DNA of 64,000 bases from Apiosordaria backusii (lineage: Eukaryota; Ascomycota; Sordariomycetes; Sordariales; Lasiosphaeriaceae). This document shows, in pieces, positions 33,674 to 45,214 of the stretch. The notes under the pieces are model-generated. The model did no database searches. It had not been told where the DNA came from and saw nothing but the letters and a program-made list of their open reading frames with translations. The position numbers and the translations under genes were made by a program. Position 1 is the stretch's first letter; each line of letters starts with the position of its first letter. The stretch spans positions 2,170,001 through 2,234,000 of the forward strand of contig JAUKTV010000003.1 in NCBI GenBank assembly GCA_030549205.1, given 5' to 3'.

Positions 33674-34901
33674 CTGTCATTCAAATGCCAAGGCAGATTG
33701 ACAAGCAAGGAGCTGCCGGACTGGTGAGCTCCGCCCAGACCGCGCCGAGAACTGTTTGTGGCTCCTTTCCCCAGAAAACCGCCGCGGAAGTGGAAATCCG
33801 GAACACGCGGGGAAACCGGTGGAGGAATGTGTGGGTGAAGCGTGATTCCCGGGGATAACCTGGGGCGGGGGGCCCGTGTCTCGCCGCTGGCTGAAAAACG
33901 TGGTGAGAGGCGCGGATCGGATTGGGACGAGCAACAAGCACTGAACCCGTCCTGGTGGTTCAAGCCTCTGCAGGTTTCAGTGAGTTTATTGCCGGGAATA
34001 AGAGCTGCGGGAAGAGACGCAAGTGTCTCGCTGATGCGCGGGCACTAACAGCTGGAAGGTTGTAAAACAGCCGTTGATGGGAGGCACAAGCGTCTGGGCA
34101 GCGCTGGGAATAATGAGGAATTGAAAAGGCAGCGGAGATCGGGGAATGAGGAGAATTGGAGGGCGAATTGATGGGGGAAATAAGGATGGCTCCGATGCCC
34201 ACTTCCCCGCTAAACCTGCCAAAATCGAGGGGGCAGGCCGCGACGGGAGTGCATGAAGGAAGCCGTTAGTGACTGAAGTTGGTTGCTGTCAGCGGGGCCT
34301 GGGGGCCTCGGGTTTCCTTTTATCGGAGGTGAGTTAGTAAGCCGCTGCTTTCCTCAGCTCTGTGCTCAATTCTGATACTATTTTACAGTTTTCTCTGTCT
34401 TTCACTGACCATGTTGAATAGCGAGTGAGATTATGATAATAACATTCATGTCTTTGAATGCTAACGTCTTGGTCTCTGATGGTGATGATGTCAAACGCCA
34501 CCAATGCAACTTCAACCCCAAAAAGGCGGTTCTCGAGATCAAGCGACGACAGTTGCACGGGTCTTGACCGAACGGCTGTGAGCAATAAAACCTGGTTGAG
34601 TTATATATCGACAAGCTATGCCCTCATCCGATAACCTCAGTTGTCTGTTCGGATGCTGTATGACATCCTCTTCCATGATTTGCTGTTGATTGTTCGGCCA
34701 GATGACTGAGACGAGTTCGGCATTGCGGCACCGAAGTTGGGGGTCAACCTAAAAGATCACGTAATCAGAACCAAGGTGTTATTCATGATCCCGGATACGA
34801 ACAAAAAAGACAAAACGTGATTTTTTATACACTGCCGTCTACCGCTAGGAATTTAAAGGAGACGAGTATAAACATCTGAAACTGCTGGCATATGTAATCG
34901 T
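33674..34901. other. Intergenic region upstream of the Zn2Cys6 gene
   Basis: About 1.2 kb between the start of the transcription factor and the stop of the TatD gene, so it holds the factor's promoter and the hydrolase's 3' UTR. No gene supported. Confidence 0.4.
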
Positions 34902-36188
34902 TCAAGCTGGACCAAATATGAACTCTTCATAATTTTTCCGCAGCCTCTCAACGCCCTGCTGCAAATTCCAGCCTTTGATCTCACAGATCCTTTTGCAAAT
35001 GTCCTTCAGATAGTAATCCATATCCTCTCCGGCCGTGTGCAAGTCGCTTTCGATGAGAATCTGGTCATCGGGACAGGCCTTGACCAGCTCAGGAAATTTG
35101 CTCTCTCCGCCTGGAGTAGCAAGGTTGATGACAGTCGAGAAAGAAAAGTACATTCTTGCAGGTACCGCAGGATGAAGATACTGTTTCATCACTTGTGCTG
35201 ACCCACTGAATGAGTGAAGACATATCCGTGGAGGGAAGGGCTTCGGTTTATACTTTTTCTGTTTTGGCTTCGCAGCCTCTTTTTGGCCATTGATTTCTGC
35301 CCAGATGTCATCTTCATCCTCTTCCTCGCTTGATGATGAGAAGTCCTCAGCACCCTGAGCCACCATTTTCTGTTTTCGCCGAGAGACGACTTCTTTCTCA
35401 TGGCCTTTCCATAATGCTGAAATAGCATCGAAAAGGACACCGTGGGCCTGGACCCCATGAACGCTAACAGCGCGCCCGAACTCGCCAGCGAGTCTCAGTT
35501 GAGCCGTGAGTATCTGTACCTGGTGTGGCATTTTGACATGGTACGGACTCAACATACGGCCCTCTCTCCCGCCTGGAGTGAGGGTTTCATCACGCTGAGA
35601 GTTCTCACCCTCCCTCCAGGCTGCCGGGAGACGAAAAGCTTTATCCAGACCAACTTCACCAATCAGCGCCAGTGGGTTTTCTTCCAACCGTTGTCGTGTT
35701 TCGGCCAGGAAGCTGCTCAACGATTTTGGGTCGGGGAGTGAAGCAACGAAGTCGGCATCTGGGGAAGTAGACAGCACCGCCTCGTAGTGTTTGGCTTTTT
35801 GCTCAGACAACGTTGAGCTCGACGGGTCATATGTACTGTTACCGCCACTGCCCGCCATGTCATCGAATAGCTGGTGCGAAAACCAAGGATGCCAACCAAA
35901 GGCCGGTACGATTTTGCCTAGGGCCTCTTGAGACTCCGACACAGCTAGCGCCGAGCGGTCTTTGATGCCATGCTTAGCCGCGATGGATGCCACGAGGTCC
36001 TGGTCCTGAGAGCGTGTGGCCATCACTGTCAAAGCCCGAGCGCGCATGCCGTTGATGCTGGAAATGGATGACATGGTGTCCGTTGGGTGACAGTGGGCAT
36101 CACAGACCCCCAAGTCCCAAGGGAAGTCGCTGTCGTCGGTTTCATTTCTTTCATAGTGGTGAGGCTGGCCCTCGCTCGGTCCGCACAT
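34902..36188 (-). CDS. TatD-family metal-dependent hydrolase (Scn1/Cut9-interacting-like)
   Basis: A single exon of 428 residues. The TatD amidohydrolase fold is shown by the metal ligands: the HxH in VCDAHCHPTD (His32 and His34), PAFGWHPWF, the Glu in ALIGEVGLDKAF, His in AVSVHGVQAHG, His in CLHSFSGSAQ, and Asp in ILIESDLH. An insert of about 60 Lys/Glu/Ser-rich residues sits between the fourth and fifth ligands (SSSSEEEDEDDIWAEI), typical of the fungal Scn1 branch. Bacterial TatD is a 3'-5' exonuclease; the fission yeast relative binds the APC subunit Cut9. Which role applies here cannot be read. The start is the first Met of the frame. Confidence 0.88.
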   Translation of the reverse strand: MCGPSEGQPHHYERNETDDSDFPWDLGVCDAHCHPTDTMSSISSINGMRARALTVMATRSQDQDLVASIAAKHGIKDRSALAVSESQEALGKIVPAFGWHPWFSHQLFDDMAGSGGNSTYDPSSSTLSEQKAKHYEAVLSTSPDADFVASLPDPKSLSSFLAETRQRLEENPLALIGEVGLDKAFRLPAAWREGENSQRDETLTPGGREGRMLSPYHVKMPHQVQILTAQLRLAGEFGRAVSVHGVQAHGVLFDAISALWKGHEKEVVSRRKQKMVAQGAEDFSSSSEEEDEDDIWAEINGQKEAAKPKQKKYKPKPFPPRICLHSFSGSAQVMKQYLHPAVPARMYFSFSTVINLATPGGESKFPELVKACPDDQILIESDLHTAGEDMDYYLKDICKRICEIKGWNLQQGVERLRKNYEEFIFGPA

Positions 36189-37278
36189 TGTGTCTGCTGA
36201 TGCGGTATGGGCCGGTGTTTAGGCTTTTTGAACTCTGGGGTGTTTCAGTCGTCTGGCTGTCCGTTTTGGCGGATAGATGGTTAGAGCTGTCAGATGGAAC
36301 GGTTCAACCGGTAGTCAGGTCGATATGATGTCAGGAGTGGGATTGGTGTTTTGCCAGCCCCCCCCCCGCACTTATAACCCTGAGGTCTTGGCGCCAGCCG
36401 CTAGGGCTGAGGGGCTCATGAGGTGAGTCAATGCCGCTCCAGTCGTGAAGCCATTGGCCATTGGTTGTCTTTTTTGTTTCCATGCCTTTCGTTTATGGCG
36501 CTTCAGGAACAGTTGTTGGCTGATGACTGACGCATTATTCCTCAAATTATTGAAAATCAATATTGGAGTTACATTCTTGATACCCTTCGGCATTGAACTC
36601 AGCATCGGACGCCTTGAAATGTTGAATCCCGAACTCCATTTTCAACTTCTGAAAATGACGAATGGTCTCTATTAGTGTAGTCACGCCCCTCGGCTGTCAA
36701 TAAATAGCCAAACCTACCTAGCCATGATGCTACATGATAATATCGAAACAGGGTCCAACACTCAAGCTTTGAAGATCTCCTACAACCAAACATTTTTCTC
36801 TCCCTCGGCACGTTCCGATGATTTTCTTCAAAGCGTGGAGTTAGAAAAGACGATGCCAAGAAACCTCCCGCCAATGCCCCTGTCTTCCGTGAGCTGCGCC
36901 AGGGATGCCTGGCGCCACTGGAAAATGCCCCTCTAAGCTTGGCCTTCACATGCCCGGAGACGGGAGGCAGCTTCTGAGCTGCTTCATCGTCGAGGGGCAA
37001 CTTGAGCCGTCGGTCACCGCCCGGCCCTTTTTTTCTTTGTTTGCCCTTATCTAGCACCTGCATTCGACCCCTGTTTTCTACGAGTTGCGTATTTGGAACA
37101 AGATAAGGTAACATGCGATTCCACTTTTGGGCTTTGCATCGCCCATAATAACCAATTGCGCCCCCATTCTCTCGTTCAGTCTGTTTCGGAGCTTCTCTCA
37201 CTTGATTTGCTCCTATATGGGAGTATCACCATTTTGTTTTCTGAATTTCAACGCCATATCAAACACCAATTGAAGAAA
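36189..37278. other. Divergent intergenic region TatD / membrane protein
   Basis: About 1.1 kb with a C9 run near 36361. It must contain both promoters. An open frame at 36599-37201 (minus) has no conserved feature and was set aside. Confidence 0.4.
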
Positions 37279-38253
37279 ATGACCCTCATAAACCCCGTCC
37301 ACGGCCTCGTGGTCCCCTTCCTCTTCCTCTTCACCCTCCCATTAGCCATCTTCGCCGGCATCACCTCCGCCCTCGCCTTTTCAGTCTTGATGTTCCGGGC
37401 AGCCATAGTCTACCTCGACATCGCCCTCGCCTTTGTACCACAATACTTCCTCCGCAAGAACAAATCCTCTCTCCTATCCTCAGCAGACAAACAACGCCGC
37501 CACTCCCGCAACGACGGCTGGAAAACACCGGTAACACCCACCTCCTCCAGCGGCCGTTCCAACTCCTCCGACTACAGCACCCCTTCTCCCAGGTTCCCAC
37601 AAACAACAGGATACCTCGAGTCAGGACACATCACCCCCGGCCGCCGCCGGAAATCCAGCTACGGCTTCGGCTCCGCCCCCCACCGCCACTCCCGCCGCTC
37701 CTCCAGCCAGGTCTCCCTCTCCACAGCCGGGACCATCACCCCCATCCACGAAGACGAAGTCCTCAACGATATCAACCCCCTCACCCCTGCTGCCATTGCT
37801 GATGCCGGTCTCGCCCCCTCCGTCGGTCTAGATCGTGACTTTGAAGGAATCGGCGGGTGGAGGTTAGACGACAATGGCAACGACTCTGACTGGACCAACA
37901 TCAACTCCCGCCTGGAACTCCCCCTCGAAGGGCGAACCTCTTTCACCCGCAGTCATTCCCGGTCACAAAGTGCCGGGCCGATGAACCCTAATGACGCCTA
38001 CCTCCTATCTAGACATCCAAGCTCAAAAAGGGAGACGATAATGAATGATATCAACCACGACTGGGTCGAAAAGAGTGCTGCAACCGGCGGGGTTGGAACG
38101 AGGACCGGAGGGACACCGCCAAATAGTAGCCGGGTGAGGTTGAATCAGACTCTTCCGTTGCCCCCACCGGCTTTTACAGCGTTGGCGGATGATTTGAGAG
38201 ATCATGGGGAGATGCTGAGCCCGAGGTCGTTCAAAAAGGCGCCGCCTGCTTGA
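37279..38253 (+). CDS. Conserved fungal protein with N-terminal membrane hairpin, unknown function
   Basis: A single exon of 324 residues from the Met at 37279; an in-frame Met lies upstream at 37093, but the conserved-looking sequence starts MTLINPVHGLVVPFLFLF. Two closely spaced hydrophobic helices occupy residues 8-55 (LFTLPLAIFAGITSALAFSV; FRAAIVYLDIALAFVPQYFL). The remaining 260 residues are Ser/Arg/Pro-rich and probably disordered and cytosolic, with many possible phosphosites (RRHSRND, RRKSSYGF, HRHSRRSSSQVS). I do not recognise a named family, but such hairpin-plus-tail proteins recur across Pezizomycotina. No partner is suggested by neighbours. Confidence 0.65.
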   Translation: MTLINPVHGLVVPFLFLFTLPLAIFAGITSALAFSVLMFRAAIVYLDIALAFVPQYFLRKNKSSLLSSADKQRRHSRNDGWKTPVTPTSSSGRSNSSDYSTPSPRFPQTTGYLESGHITPGRRRKSSYGFGSAPHRHSRRSSSQVSLSTAGTITPIHEDEVLNDINPLTPAAIADAGLAPSVGLDRDFEGIGGWRLDDNGNDSDWTNINSRLELPLEGRTSFTRSHSRSQSAGPMNPNDAYLLSRHPSSKRETIMNDINHDWVEKSAATGGVGTRTGGTPPNSSRVRLNQTLPLPPPAFTALADDLRDHGEMLSPRSFKKAPPA

Positions 38254-38610
38254 GGCAGGGGTGGTGGTGTGTGTATTGTATAAATATGGGCATTTTTTGT
38301 GGCGTTTTTGTCTTGTATAAATTTTGGTTGATCATAGCGAGGAGGAATAGAATAAGCTGGGAAGCGGAAAATTGGGCGGTAATTGATAAAAAGCGCAACT
38401 CTCTGCTCGGGTTGAAATAATAGTACAAATTTTCCTCTCAGTTCATTTTGTTGTGTATTCCCCGTGGTATCAAGACTCCAAAACGCCGTCCTTCCTTCCA
38501 ATTGATTGTATACATCAAATGATCCCATCATTGCACCCATCCAACATCGCACTCTGTCCGACAAATTCACCCATCCAACACCCATTCCTGTTTTCAGCTT
38601 CCCAGCAGAA
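38254..38610. other. Short intergenic region between convergent genes
   Basis: Holds the 3' UTRs of the membrane-protein gene and SPC24. Nothing else seen. Confidence 0.4.
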
Positions 38611-39224
38611 TCAAAGATTCTGCCAAAAATAATTCGCATAAAAAAACCTCGAAAACCCCCCCTCAATTTTCACCACATGCACATCCCCCTCTTATCATTC
38701 CTCAACACCACCCGATTAAACTCCCCATCCCCCCCACCTTCCTTCTCCAACTCCATCCCCAAACTCCGGTAAACCTTCAACCTCAACAACACCTCATCCT
38801 CCACGCCCCCATCCCCCCCCCTCACCCCTTCATTCCCCTCCCCCCCTTCAACCCCTTGCATCTCCAGCTCCTGCAGCCTCGCGGTCAGCTCATCCAGCTG
38901 TGACTGCAGCCTCTCTGTTTCCATTTCTAAATCAGAGGCAGATTTGGCAATGCGGAACTTTTGGGTGTCGAGCCGGGAGATCTCGGAGGCGTGCGCGGCA
39001 CTGGAGTGGGTGGAGGTGAGCTCATTGTGCTGGTTGGATAAAGTGGAGAGCTGCCGGGAGAGTTTCTTGAGGGAGGATTCGGCCTCGCGGAGGCGGAGGT
39101 CGCGGGCTTGGGCGAGGGTTGATAAGGATTCGGAGATGCGGGAGATGGCGAGGCGGTCGGGGGCGGTGTTGAAGTTGCTGATGGTGTGCCGGATTAGGGT
39201 GGAGGGGTCTTCTTCTAGGAGCAT
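38611..39224 (-). CDS. SPC24: Kinetochore protein Spc24, with a one-base frameshift near the C-terminus
   Basis: The frame from the ATG at 39224 encodes MLLEEDPSTLIRHTISNFN, an Ndc80-complex Spc24 start, then a coiled coil (about 25-120) and the RWD-like globular domain (LLRLKVYRSLGMELEK, EFNRVVLRNDKRG). As read, the frame ends at 38670 after 184 residues. Immediately after RNDKRG a different frame continues from 38685 with DVHVVKIEGGFSRFFYANYF and a stop at 38611, which is the expected Spc24 C-terminal end. The two are out of phase by one missing base within the C5 run at 38685-38689 (G5 on the coding strand). Spc24 with Spc25 anchors the Ndc80 complex to the inner kinetochore and is essential, so a sequence error is more likely than a null gene. 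Confidence 0.85.
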
Positions 39225-39864
39225 TGTGGGCGGTTTTTTGGGGGGGTTTGGTGGGTGTGTGGTGATGGGGAGGTTGAGGAAGCTTGGGTGGTTTGGATTG
39301 GAAGGTGAGTTTGTTGAGTGTTTGCTTGATTGATGTAGTAGCAGGATCTGGTTTCTCTAGGTGGCTTTGGTGAGTATAAAGTGCCGCGATAGTGGTGGAT
39401 GTGGTGGTTGCTGGTTGTAATGGTGGAATCGCAAGTATCAAGATGAATGCGCTGTCGTGTCGCAAAAGCCGTCACTGGAGATTGATGGAATGCATTGTTT
39501 TTCTAGACTCTTGGCATCACCCCAGCGACAAGCATCCTCAAAACGTGGGGTTGCGAGCCAAGGCTATTACTTATCTTATCGCCCCTCCGGGTTCTAACGG
39601 CAAGCGGCAAGGTACTTCGTCATCGATCAGTCGGGCACCCGTGTGGGCACATGTCTTTTTCGATGCTGCGCAAGGAAAGGAAAACGAGGCCCGAGCTTCA
39701 GCCGCCGCCGCCTGCAGCCAGTGACCAAAGCACAGAAGAGAACAGAACAAGGCTTTTTGAATAGAAACCGGCCGCATTCAACAAACACTCTTTTCTCGAC
39801 CCTGTTGGACACTGCTAGAAACGACTGACTCGAAGCTCTTCTTTGTGGAAAGTTCTTGCCCGCC
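39225..39864. other. Divergent intergenic region SPC24 / FIS1
   Basis: 640 bp between two start codons of cell-division and organelle-fission genes. No gene supported; both promoters must lie here. Confidence 0.45.
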
Positions 39865-40498
39865 ATGACACAATTACCATGTAGGTTTTCACAGAGGTTC
39901 GGATGACCTGACGCCTTGTGGATAGCTAACAGCCATGCTTCCAGATGCTATTGACGCCGAGACGTAAGCTTTCACGGCAGCTGAAATGTTTAAGGATGGC
40001 TATTGACATTGGAATACAGTCCTCTGAGCGCATCAGAACTTGGGGTTCTCCGGGCGCAGTATGAGAAGGAGGGGGACATGGTGGGAGTGCAGACAAAGTT
40101 TAACTATGCCTGGGTGCGCATCTCGGTTTCCTGAGGAGCTATTCACCTCTAACAAGACAACACAGGGCCTCGTCAAATCCAACGTGCGCAGCGAGCAACA
40201 CCTCGGTGTGATGCTCCTCTCAGAAATCTTCCGAACGTCCCCCGAACGCCGCCGCGAGTGTCTCTACTATCTTGCTCTAGGAAACTACAAGCTCGGTAAC
40301 TACGGCGAGGCGCGAAGATACAACGATCTGCTCATCGAGAAGGAGCCGGCCAACTTGCAAGCGTCGAACCTGCGGACGTTGATCGACGACAAAGTGGCCA
40401 AGGAAGGGTTGATGGGCGTGGCCATCGTGAGCGGGGTAGCAGTTGCCGCGGGCATTATTGGAGGTGTGCTGCTCAGAAACTTGGGGAGGAAGAGATAA
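39865..40498 (+). CDS. FIS1: Mitochondrial/peroxisomal fission protein Fis1
   Basis: Four exons: 39865-39880 (16 nt), 39945-39963 (19 nt), 40020-40113 and 40166-40498, giving 153 residues, the usual Fis1 length. It starts MTQLPYAIDAETPLSASELG. The TPR-like bundle is seen in TKFNYAWGLVKSNVRSEQHL, ERRRECLYYLALGNYKLGNY and LQASNLRTLIDDKVAKEG, and the C-terminal tail anchor is GVAIVSGVAVAAGIIGGVLL followed by a basic RNLGRKR end. Fis1 sits in the outer mitochondrial and peroxisomal membranes and recruits dynamin Dnm1 through adaptors. The two very small first exons are supported by canonical GT-AG borders and unbroken phase. Its divergent partner is SPC24. Confidence 0.95.
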
Positions 40499-41943
40499 TG
40501 ACTTTTTGATGACAACTTTATAACGACGACGGGGACGGAACCACAACTGTATTTGTATGCATGGGATGACGTGCCTGTATAATTTGGGCCATGAGATTAC
40601 CTGGGGTCGTTTTGTAGGTACCAGGTAATGAGCGAAGCAAAGCGATACCACTCCAACGAGTATTGAGCCTTTGATTCTTTCTGCCTGAGGTGTGCCTGGG
40701 GTTGAGCCTGAGGTTGGGGGCAGCAGAAGTGCAAGAGAGGGGACTGTGAGGCTGAAACCTATTTGCGGAATACCCGTTATGATTGATACATCAGATAGGG
40801 AGGTGTTGGGCATATTTGACGGTTTGCAGGAACAAGACAGAGACATCGGGATATGGAGGGTTTCAGCACTTCCAAGTCAGCCTTACTTACCCCTCAGTTA
40901 CTTTGCAGCACATCAAGGTAGAATAGACATTGCACACTGGTTTGGCAGTACTCAGAGTACCACAAGAGAATGAAGCGATTCGTCGGGTACAGCTGATTCC
41001 CCTCTTTTGCGCCAGCCATGAGCATATCTTACCTGTCGCACGTCTCAGGCTCAGCTAATGAGGTGTCGCAGTGGGGATGCAGGTCACTTTGAAGTAGCCC
41101 CTCCGCAACATCGGGCTCCAGCTTTCGACCTAGGTTGATAGTAGTTAAGGTTGAAGTACCCTTATGGTTTGGACCTTTGGTTTTCTCTGTTCATCAACCT
41201 TCCAGTCTTTGCGTCCTACGTCTCACTTTGCCACGGCTTGACTGTTCATAATCTCTGGCAATCAGGACAAGTTGTTGCTGCCCAAGCCACATATTTTAAA
41301 CCTATTGCGCCAGGGGTAAACGAAGGTCATTTGATACCCGTTGACTCTTGGAAGCTCTATCAGTCATCATCATCCTTATCAAGCTGATTACATCCTGGAA
41401 CCTACTTAGACCCCCCTGTCTCCAACTTCGCCCTTACACCTACAATTGCTTTACCTTCACTTTCAACATCAGCGACATCAAAGAAGGCAAGGTTGAAAAG
41501 CCTGAAAAGCTTCACGAAAGCAAGGAAATAGCAAACAAAGCAGTTGCGCCGGCAAGCGCAACTCGGAAACTTTCACGCTGACCGAGCGCCGACGAGCAAG
41601 CCAACGGAGCTGACGGGAGTTGCATCATTGCTTGACCTTCCATCTCCTTCGCCGGCAAGTGGGGCACCAACACAGCCCATAGCACATCAAGGCTCCCGCC
41701 TTCGCCGGCCGTCTTCCAGCTTCCGCAGCGACCGTCCACAAGGAAAGCGGTCATTATCTTTGCCGACCGCTAAATTTATTTCCCCTTGAGAACTTCCGAA
41801 ACATAGCTGCCAAACTGGCTTCCCGACGACTGCCTCCTCGCAGAAACACGGCGGACATCGTCAGAGGGCTCATTGGCGTTGTCGCTGCTCTACAACGAAC
41901 ACAACAGCAGCTACAGTCGCAGTCACGCCCCCCGAGGTCCACC
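40499..41943. other. Intergenic region between FIS1 and the RING gene
   Basis: About 1.4 kb, no gene supported. The last 400 bp (caagcaactcgg, agctgacgggag) read like a GC-rich leader of the RING gene. Confidence 0.4.
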
Positions 41944-43850
41944 ATGGCGTCATTTGGGTTTGGGCCCCGGCGCCATTTGGACGCCGACGCCGGCAGAGAG
42001 GTGGTATACTGTCACTCTTGCACGCACGAGTGGTATAAGGACGACCAGCCTCCAACTCCAGAGCCGGAGTGCCCACGATGTCACAGTGAGATAGTAGAGA
42101 TTGTGAGTCGCCCCGGAGTGGAATCTGGTTATGTTGACAGATGCTAATGTAACGGATACAGGTTGAACCAGGAGCAAACGACCCCCGTATCGAAGCCGGT
42201 ATCGCCGGCCTTAGGACCCCTTCAGATATTGGCGGTGGCTCCGGCCTATTCTTCCGCCGCAACGCTGCCGGGTCAGATTCGGATCCCGAAGAGGATGACA
42301 TCGAAAACCATATACGTGGAGGCCCTGCCCGAAGCCCATTTGGACGAGGCTTTTTTCCCCCGACGCCCGGCGCCCCAGATGGAGACGACAATAGAGCCGA
42401 AAATGAGGTGTTCAACCGCTTCTTCGAGCTGGTGTTTCAGGATCTGGGCGGTGGAAGAGTACTTCACCAAACCCAACGCAGTGATAGTCCCGGCCCCGGC
42501 GCCGCCCCTTCACCGCCAGGAAGACATGTTCACACAACTACCTTTACCTTTGTGTCAGGGCCAGGAGCACGGCCAGAGCAGCCGAATGCTATACCCCCTC
42601 TCTTTGGACCGTATGTCGCCCGACCCCCACCTCGCCATCATCACCATCATAGAGGACCACATCGCACTGTTACATTTGTGACTAGAGGCAATGTTGCTAA
42701 CGTGGATCCATTCAATAGGATGTTGGGTCAGCTCTTGCGCGGCGCTATGATGGCTGGCCCTCAGGATCCAAATCAGCCTGGGAATAGAGCAGCCGGGTCT
42801 CCTCCGATGGGTGCCGGAGGATTTGGGCTCCAACAGCTCCTTGCGACTATTTTGAATCCTGCGGCGGCGGTACACGGCGATGCGGTGTTTACCCAGGAAG
42901 CGCTGGATCGGATTATCACACAACTTATGGAGACCTCTCCGCAGACGAATGCGGCGCCACCTGCTTCTGAGTCAGCCATTGAGAGTCTAGAGAAGAAGAA
43001 GGTTGATGCTGAGCTGCTTGGTCCGGAAGGCAAGGCGGAGTGCACTATTTGCATTGACGAGTTCAAGCTGGGCGACGAGGTGACAGTGCTGCCATGTAGC
43101 CACTGGTATCACGGCGAGTGCGTTGTCTTATGGCTCAAGGAACACAACACTTGCCCTATTTGCCGGAAACCGATTGAGAATCAAGAAAACAACAATAACA
43201 ACAGGAGCGGTAATAACAGCGGCCAGCGATCACCAGCCGCTGACCAGGCGGGTTCATCTTCATCACAGGCACAACAGCCACAGCGATCACAAAATGAGCC
43301 ATCACGGCTGTTCGGATCTCCTCCCTCTTGGACTCAACCGAGTTCAAGACCAGACGAAGGAGGGTCAGGATCTACGTCTAGCTATCAGAGCCCATTCTTC
43401 AGCTACGCTACCACCCGAATTCGAACACCGCAAGAAAATCAGGAGCGTCTTGATCGGATTCGATCTATGGCTGGTCAGCGCCGTAGTTCGGTTTCACCGC
43501 CGGGGGCTTGGCCTGAGGATGATAACACCGACTCGAGGTCATCGCGGCAGAGAAGTCCTTCGCGACCGAGGGAGGAGACGTGGGGTGAGAGGGGGCTCTT
43601 TGGGGGCGGGAATAGCAGTGGAAGTGATAACAACAACAGGAGGAGTTACTTCTCTTCTTTTACGTCGTCTGGGAGGGATCAACAGCAGCAGCAGCAGAGG
43701 GAGGGGTCTTCTTCTTCTGGGAACAATAATAATGGAAATGGGGGAAGTAGCGGCGGCAGCAGTAATCCCCTTACGTGGCTTAGGGATCATTTTAGTAGGG
43801 ATCGGAACAATGGGAACGGGAATGGGTCAGACAGGGACCGACGGCGCTGA
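41944..43850 (+). CDS. RING-H2 E3 ubiquitin ligase with N-terminal zinc ribbon (RNF115/126-like)
   Basis: Exons 41944-42102 and 42162-43850, intron 59 nt, phase 0, give 615 residues. The N-terminus carries a zinc ribbon of the RNF126/BCA2 type, YCHSCTHEW then CPRCHSEIVE (residues 22-53). The RING-H2 domain is around residue 350: CTICIDEF, LPCSHWYHGECVVLWL, NTCPICRKPI, with the C3H2C3 spacing. A large disordered C-terminus of about 220 residues is rich in Asn, Ser, Gln and Gly, with short homopolymers. Relatives recognise ubiquitin or misfolded cytosolic clients through the ribbon and pass ubiquitin through the RING. It is longer than animal RNF126 because of this tail. A large overlapping frame at 43123-43932 is a compositional shadow. 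Confidence 0.93.
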
Positions 43851-45121
43851 CGACGAAGGAAAGAAGAGGGGGTGTCTGTGTAATGTTTATGAAGACTACG
43901 ACCTTTTAATTTTGCGTTCAGAAGGGGATTGACACAATACGGGCAACTGGACATGAGCTGCCCGTGGATCGGAAGGGGAAAGATGGGACTCTCGGAAGAT
44001 AGAGAGAGGAGAGAGAAGAGAGTGAAGTTGGCTCTCGCCCAGCGAGCATCAGTAACAGCAGCGACGACTTCAGGACATTCGAAAAATCATATTCTTCATG
44101 TTTTTTGTCTTGGGTTTTCAGGGGTTTGGTTCTGGGGTCAATCAACAATTGTGGGTTAGGGTTGGGGCTGGAGTTAAGGATCTCGGACTTTGGGACTTTG
44201 GGACTTGAGGATCCGATCAGAAAGGACGACCAAGAAAGAGCATGACATGCAATTGTATGATGTGTACATCACCACCTATTATCCGTATTGTTGCGGTTTT
44301 CTTCAACTTCAACGGGGACATGGGGCACAGCACGCAGCACACATGGCATATCATAGATTTTTCTGTCTTGCACATGCAACATTCTTTTTGCAGTAAAGGA
44401 AAGAATTGCATATGTAATAGAGAGATGTGCGGAACATGGGCTCAGGAGGGTTTGTAGTTGGGGGGTTGAGTGTGTTGGGGTATAAATGTCGTTCATAAGT
44501 AGTTGATAATGGGAAATAGTGTGTACTTGTATCACCCATGAAGCAGAAGATCAGACGAGGCTGGCTTATCTATGATATCACTGAATTAAATGCGGTTGGT
44601 GTTGTGTCGGTGCTGGGTAGGAGTGAGGGGTTCGTTGGGGGGGGGGGGGAGGCCTCGTAAGCTTCGTCGAGTTTGAGTTGGGTGGTCAGGGGTTTGTGAT
44701 TGGATGGGAGGGGGTGAGGGGTTTCCTAATGGGGATACCTGGATGTTTTGCAGGTCGTGTTGTCGCAAGCTGGCACTAAGGTAGACACGGTGGGATGATT
44801 TGATGGGGGGGATTGAGTGAGGAACTGCAGGTTTTATTACGGGTTGAAACTTTTGACGTTGTTGAAGGCTGTGGTTTTGGAGGTTTGAGGTTTGGTCAGT
44901 TTCTGTTTTGAGGACACGTTCTTCTACTCTTGACTTTGACGGGAAGGGCGGAAGTCAATGTGACTGGTTGGCAGTGAATTACCACACCTACCCTGAACCC
45001 GCCTTACCTTCTTCCTTTGGAGCGAGCAACCTTGCGGGAGAGGAAAGTGGTTGCCTGACGTCTGCCTAGTCTCAGTAGCTCAGACATTCTCTTCGATCCT
45101 GGTTGTGGCTGGGACCCACCG

Positions 45122-45154
45122 CCAATCACGTGGGCCCCATATATAAGTGGGGCC
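45122..45154 (+). promoter_or_regulatory. Orphan promoter-like cluster: CCAAT, CACGTG, and a TATA inside an inverted repeat
   Basis: CCAAT at 45122-45126 is followed by CACGTG at 45127-45132, and GGCCCCA (45133-45139) faces TGGGGCC (45148-45154) across tatataag. No open gene follows; the DNA downstream is the AT-rich block and then the retrotransposon LTR. It may be the promoter remnant of a decayed gene or element. Confidence 0.4.
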
Positions 45155-45214
45155 TCGAGATGCAACTCTTAGAGAGGGTCTGAGACTTTATGTGGATTTT
45201 TGGGAGAAAATATT

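Noticed and set aside
36599..37201. 200-codon frame on the minus strand
   Set aside because: Basic, unstructured and lying across two promoters; nothing conserved seen.
43123..43932. 269-codon frame overlapping the RING gene
   Set aside because: It lies in the +1 frame of the Asn/Ser/Gly-rich tail; no family pattern, and the RING frame is convincing.
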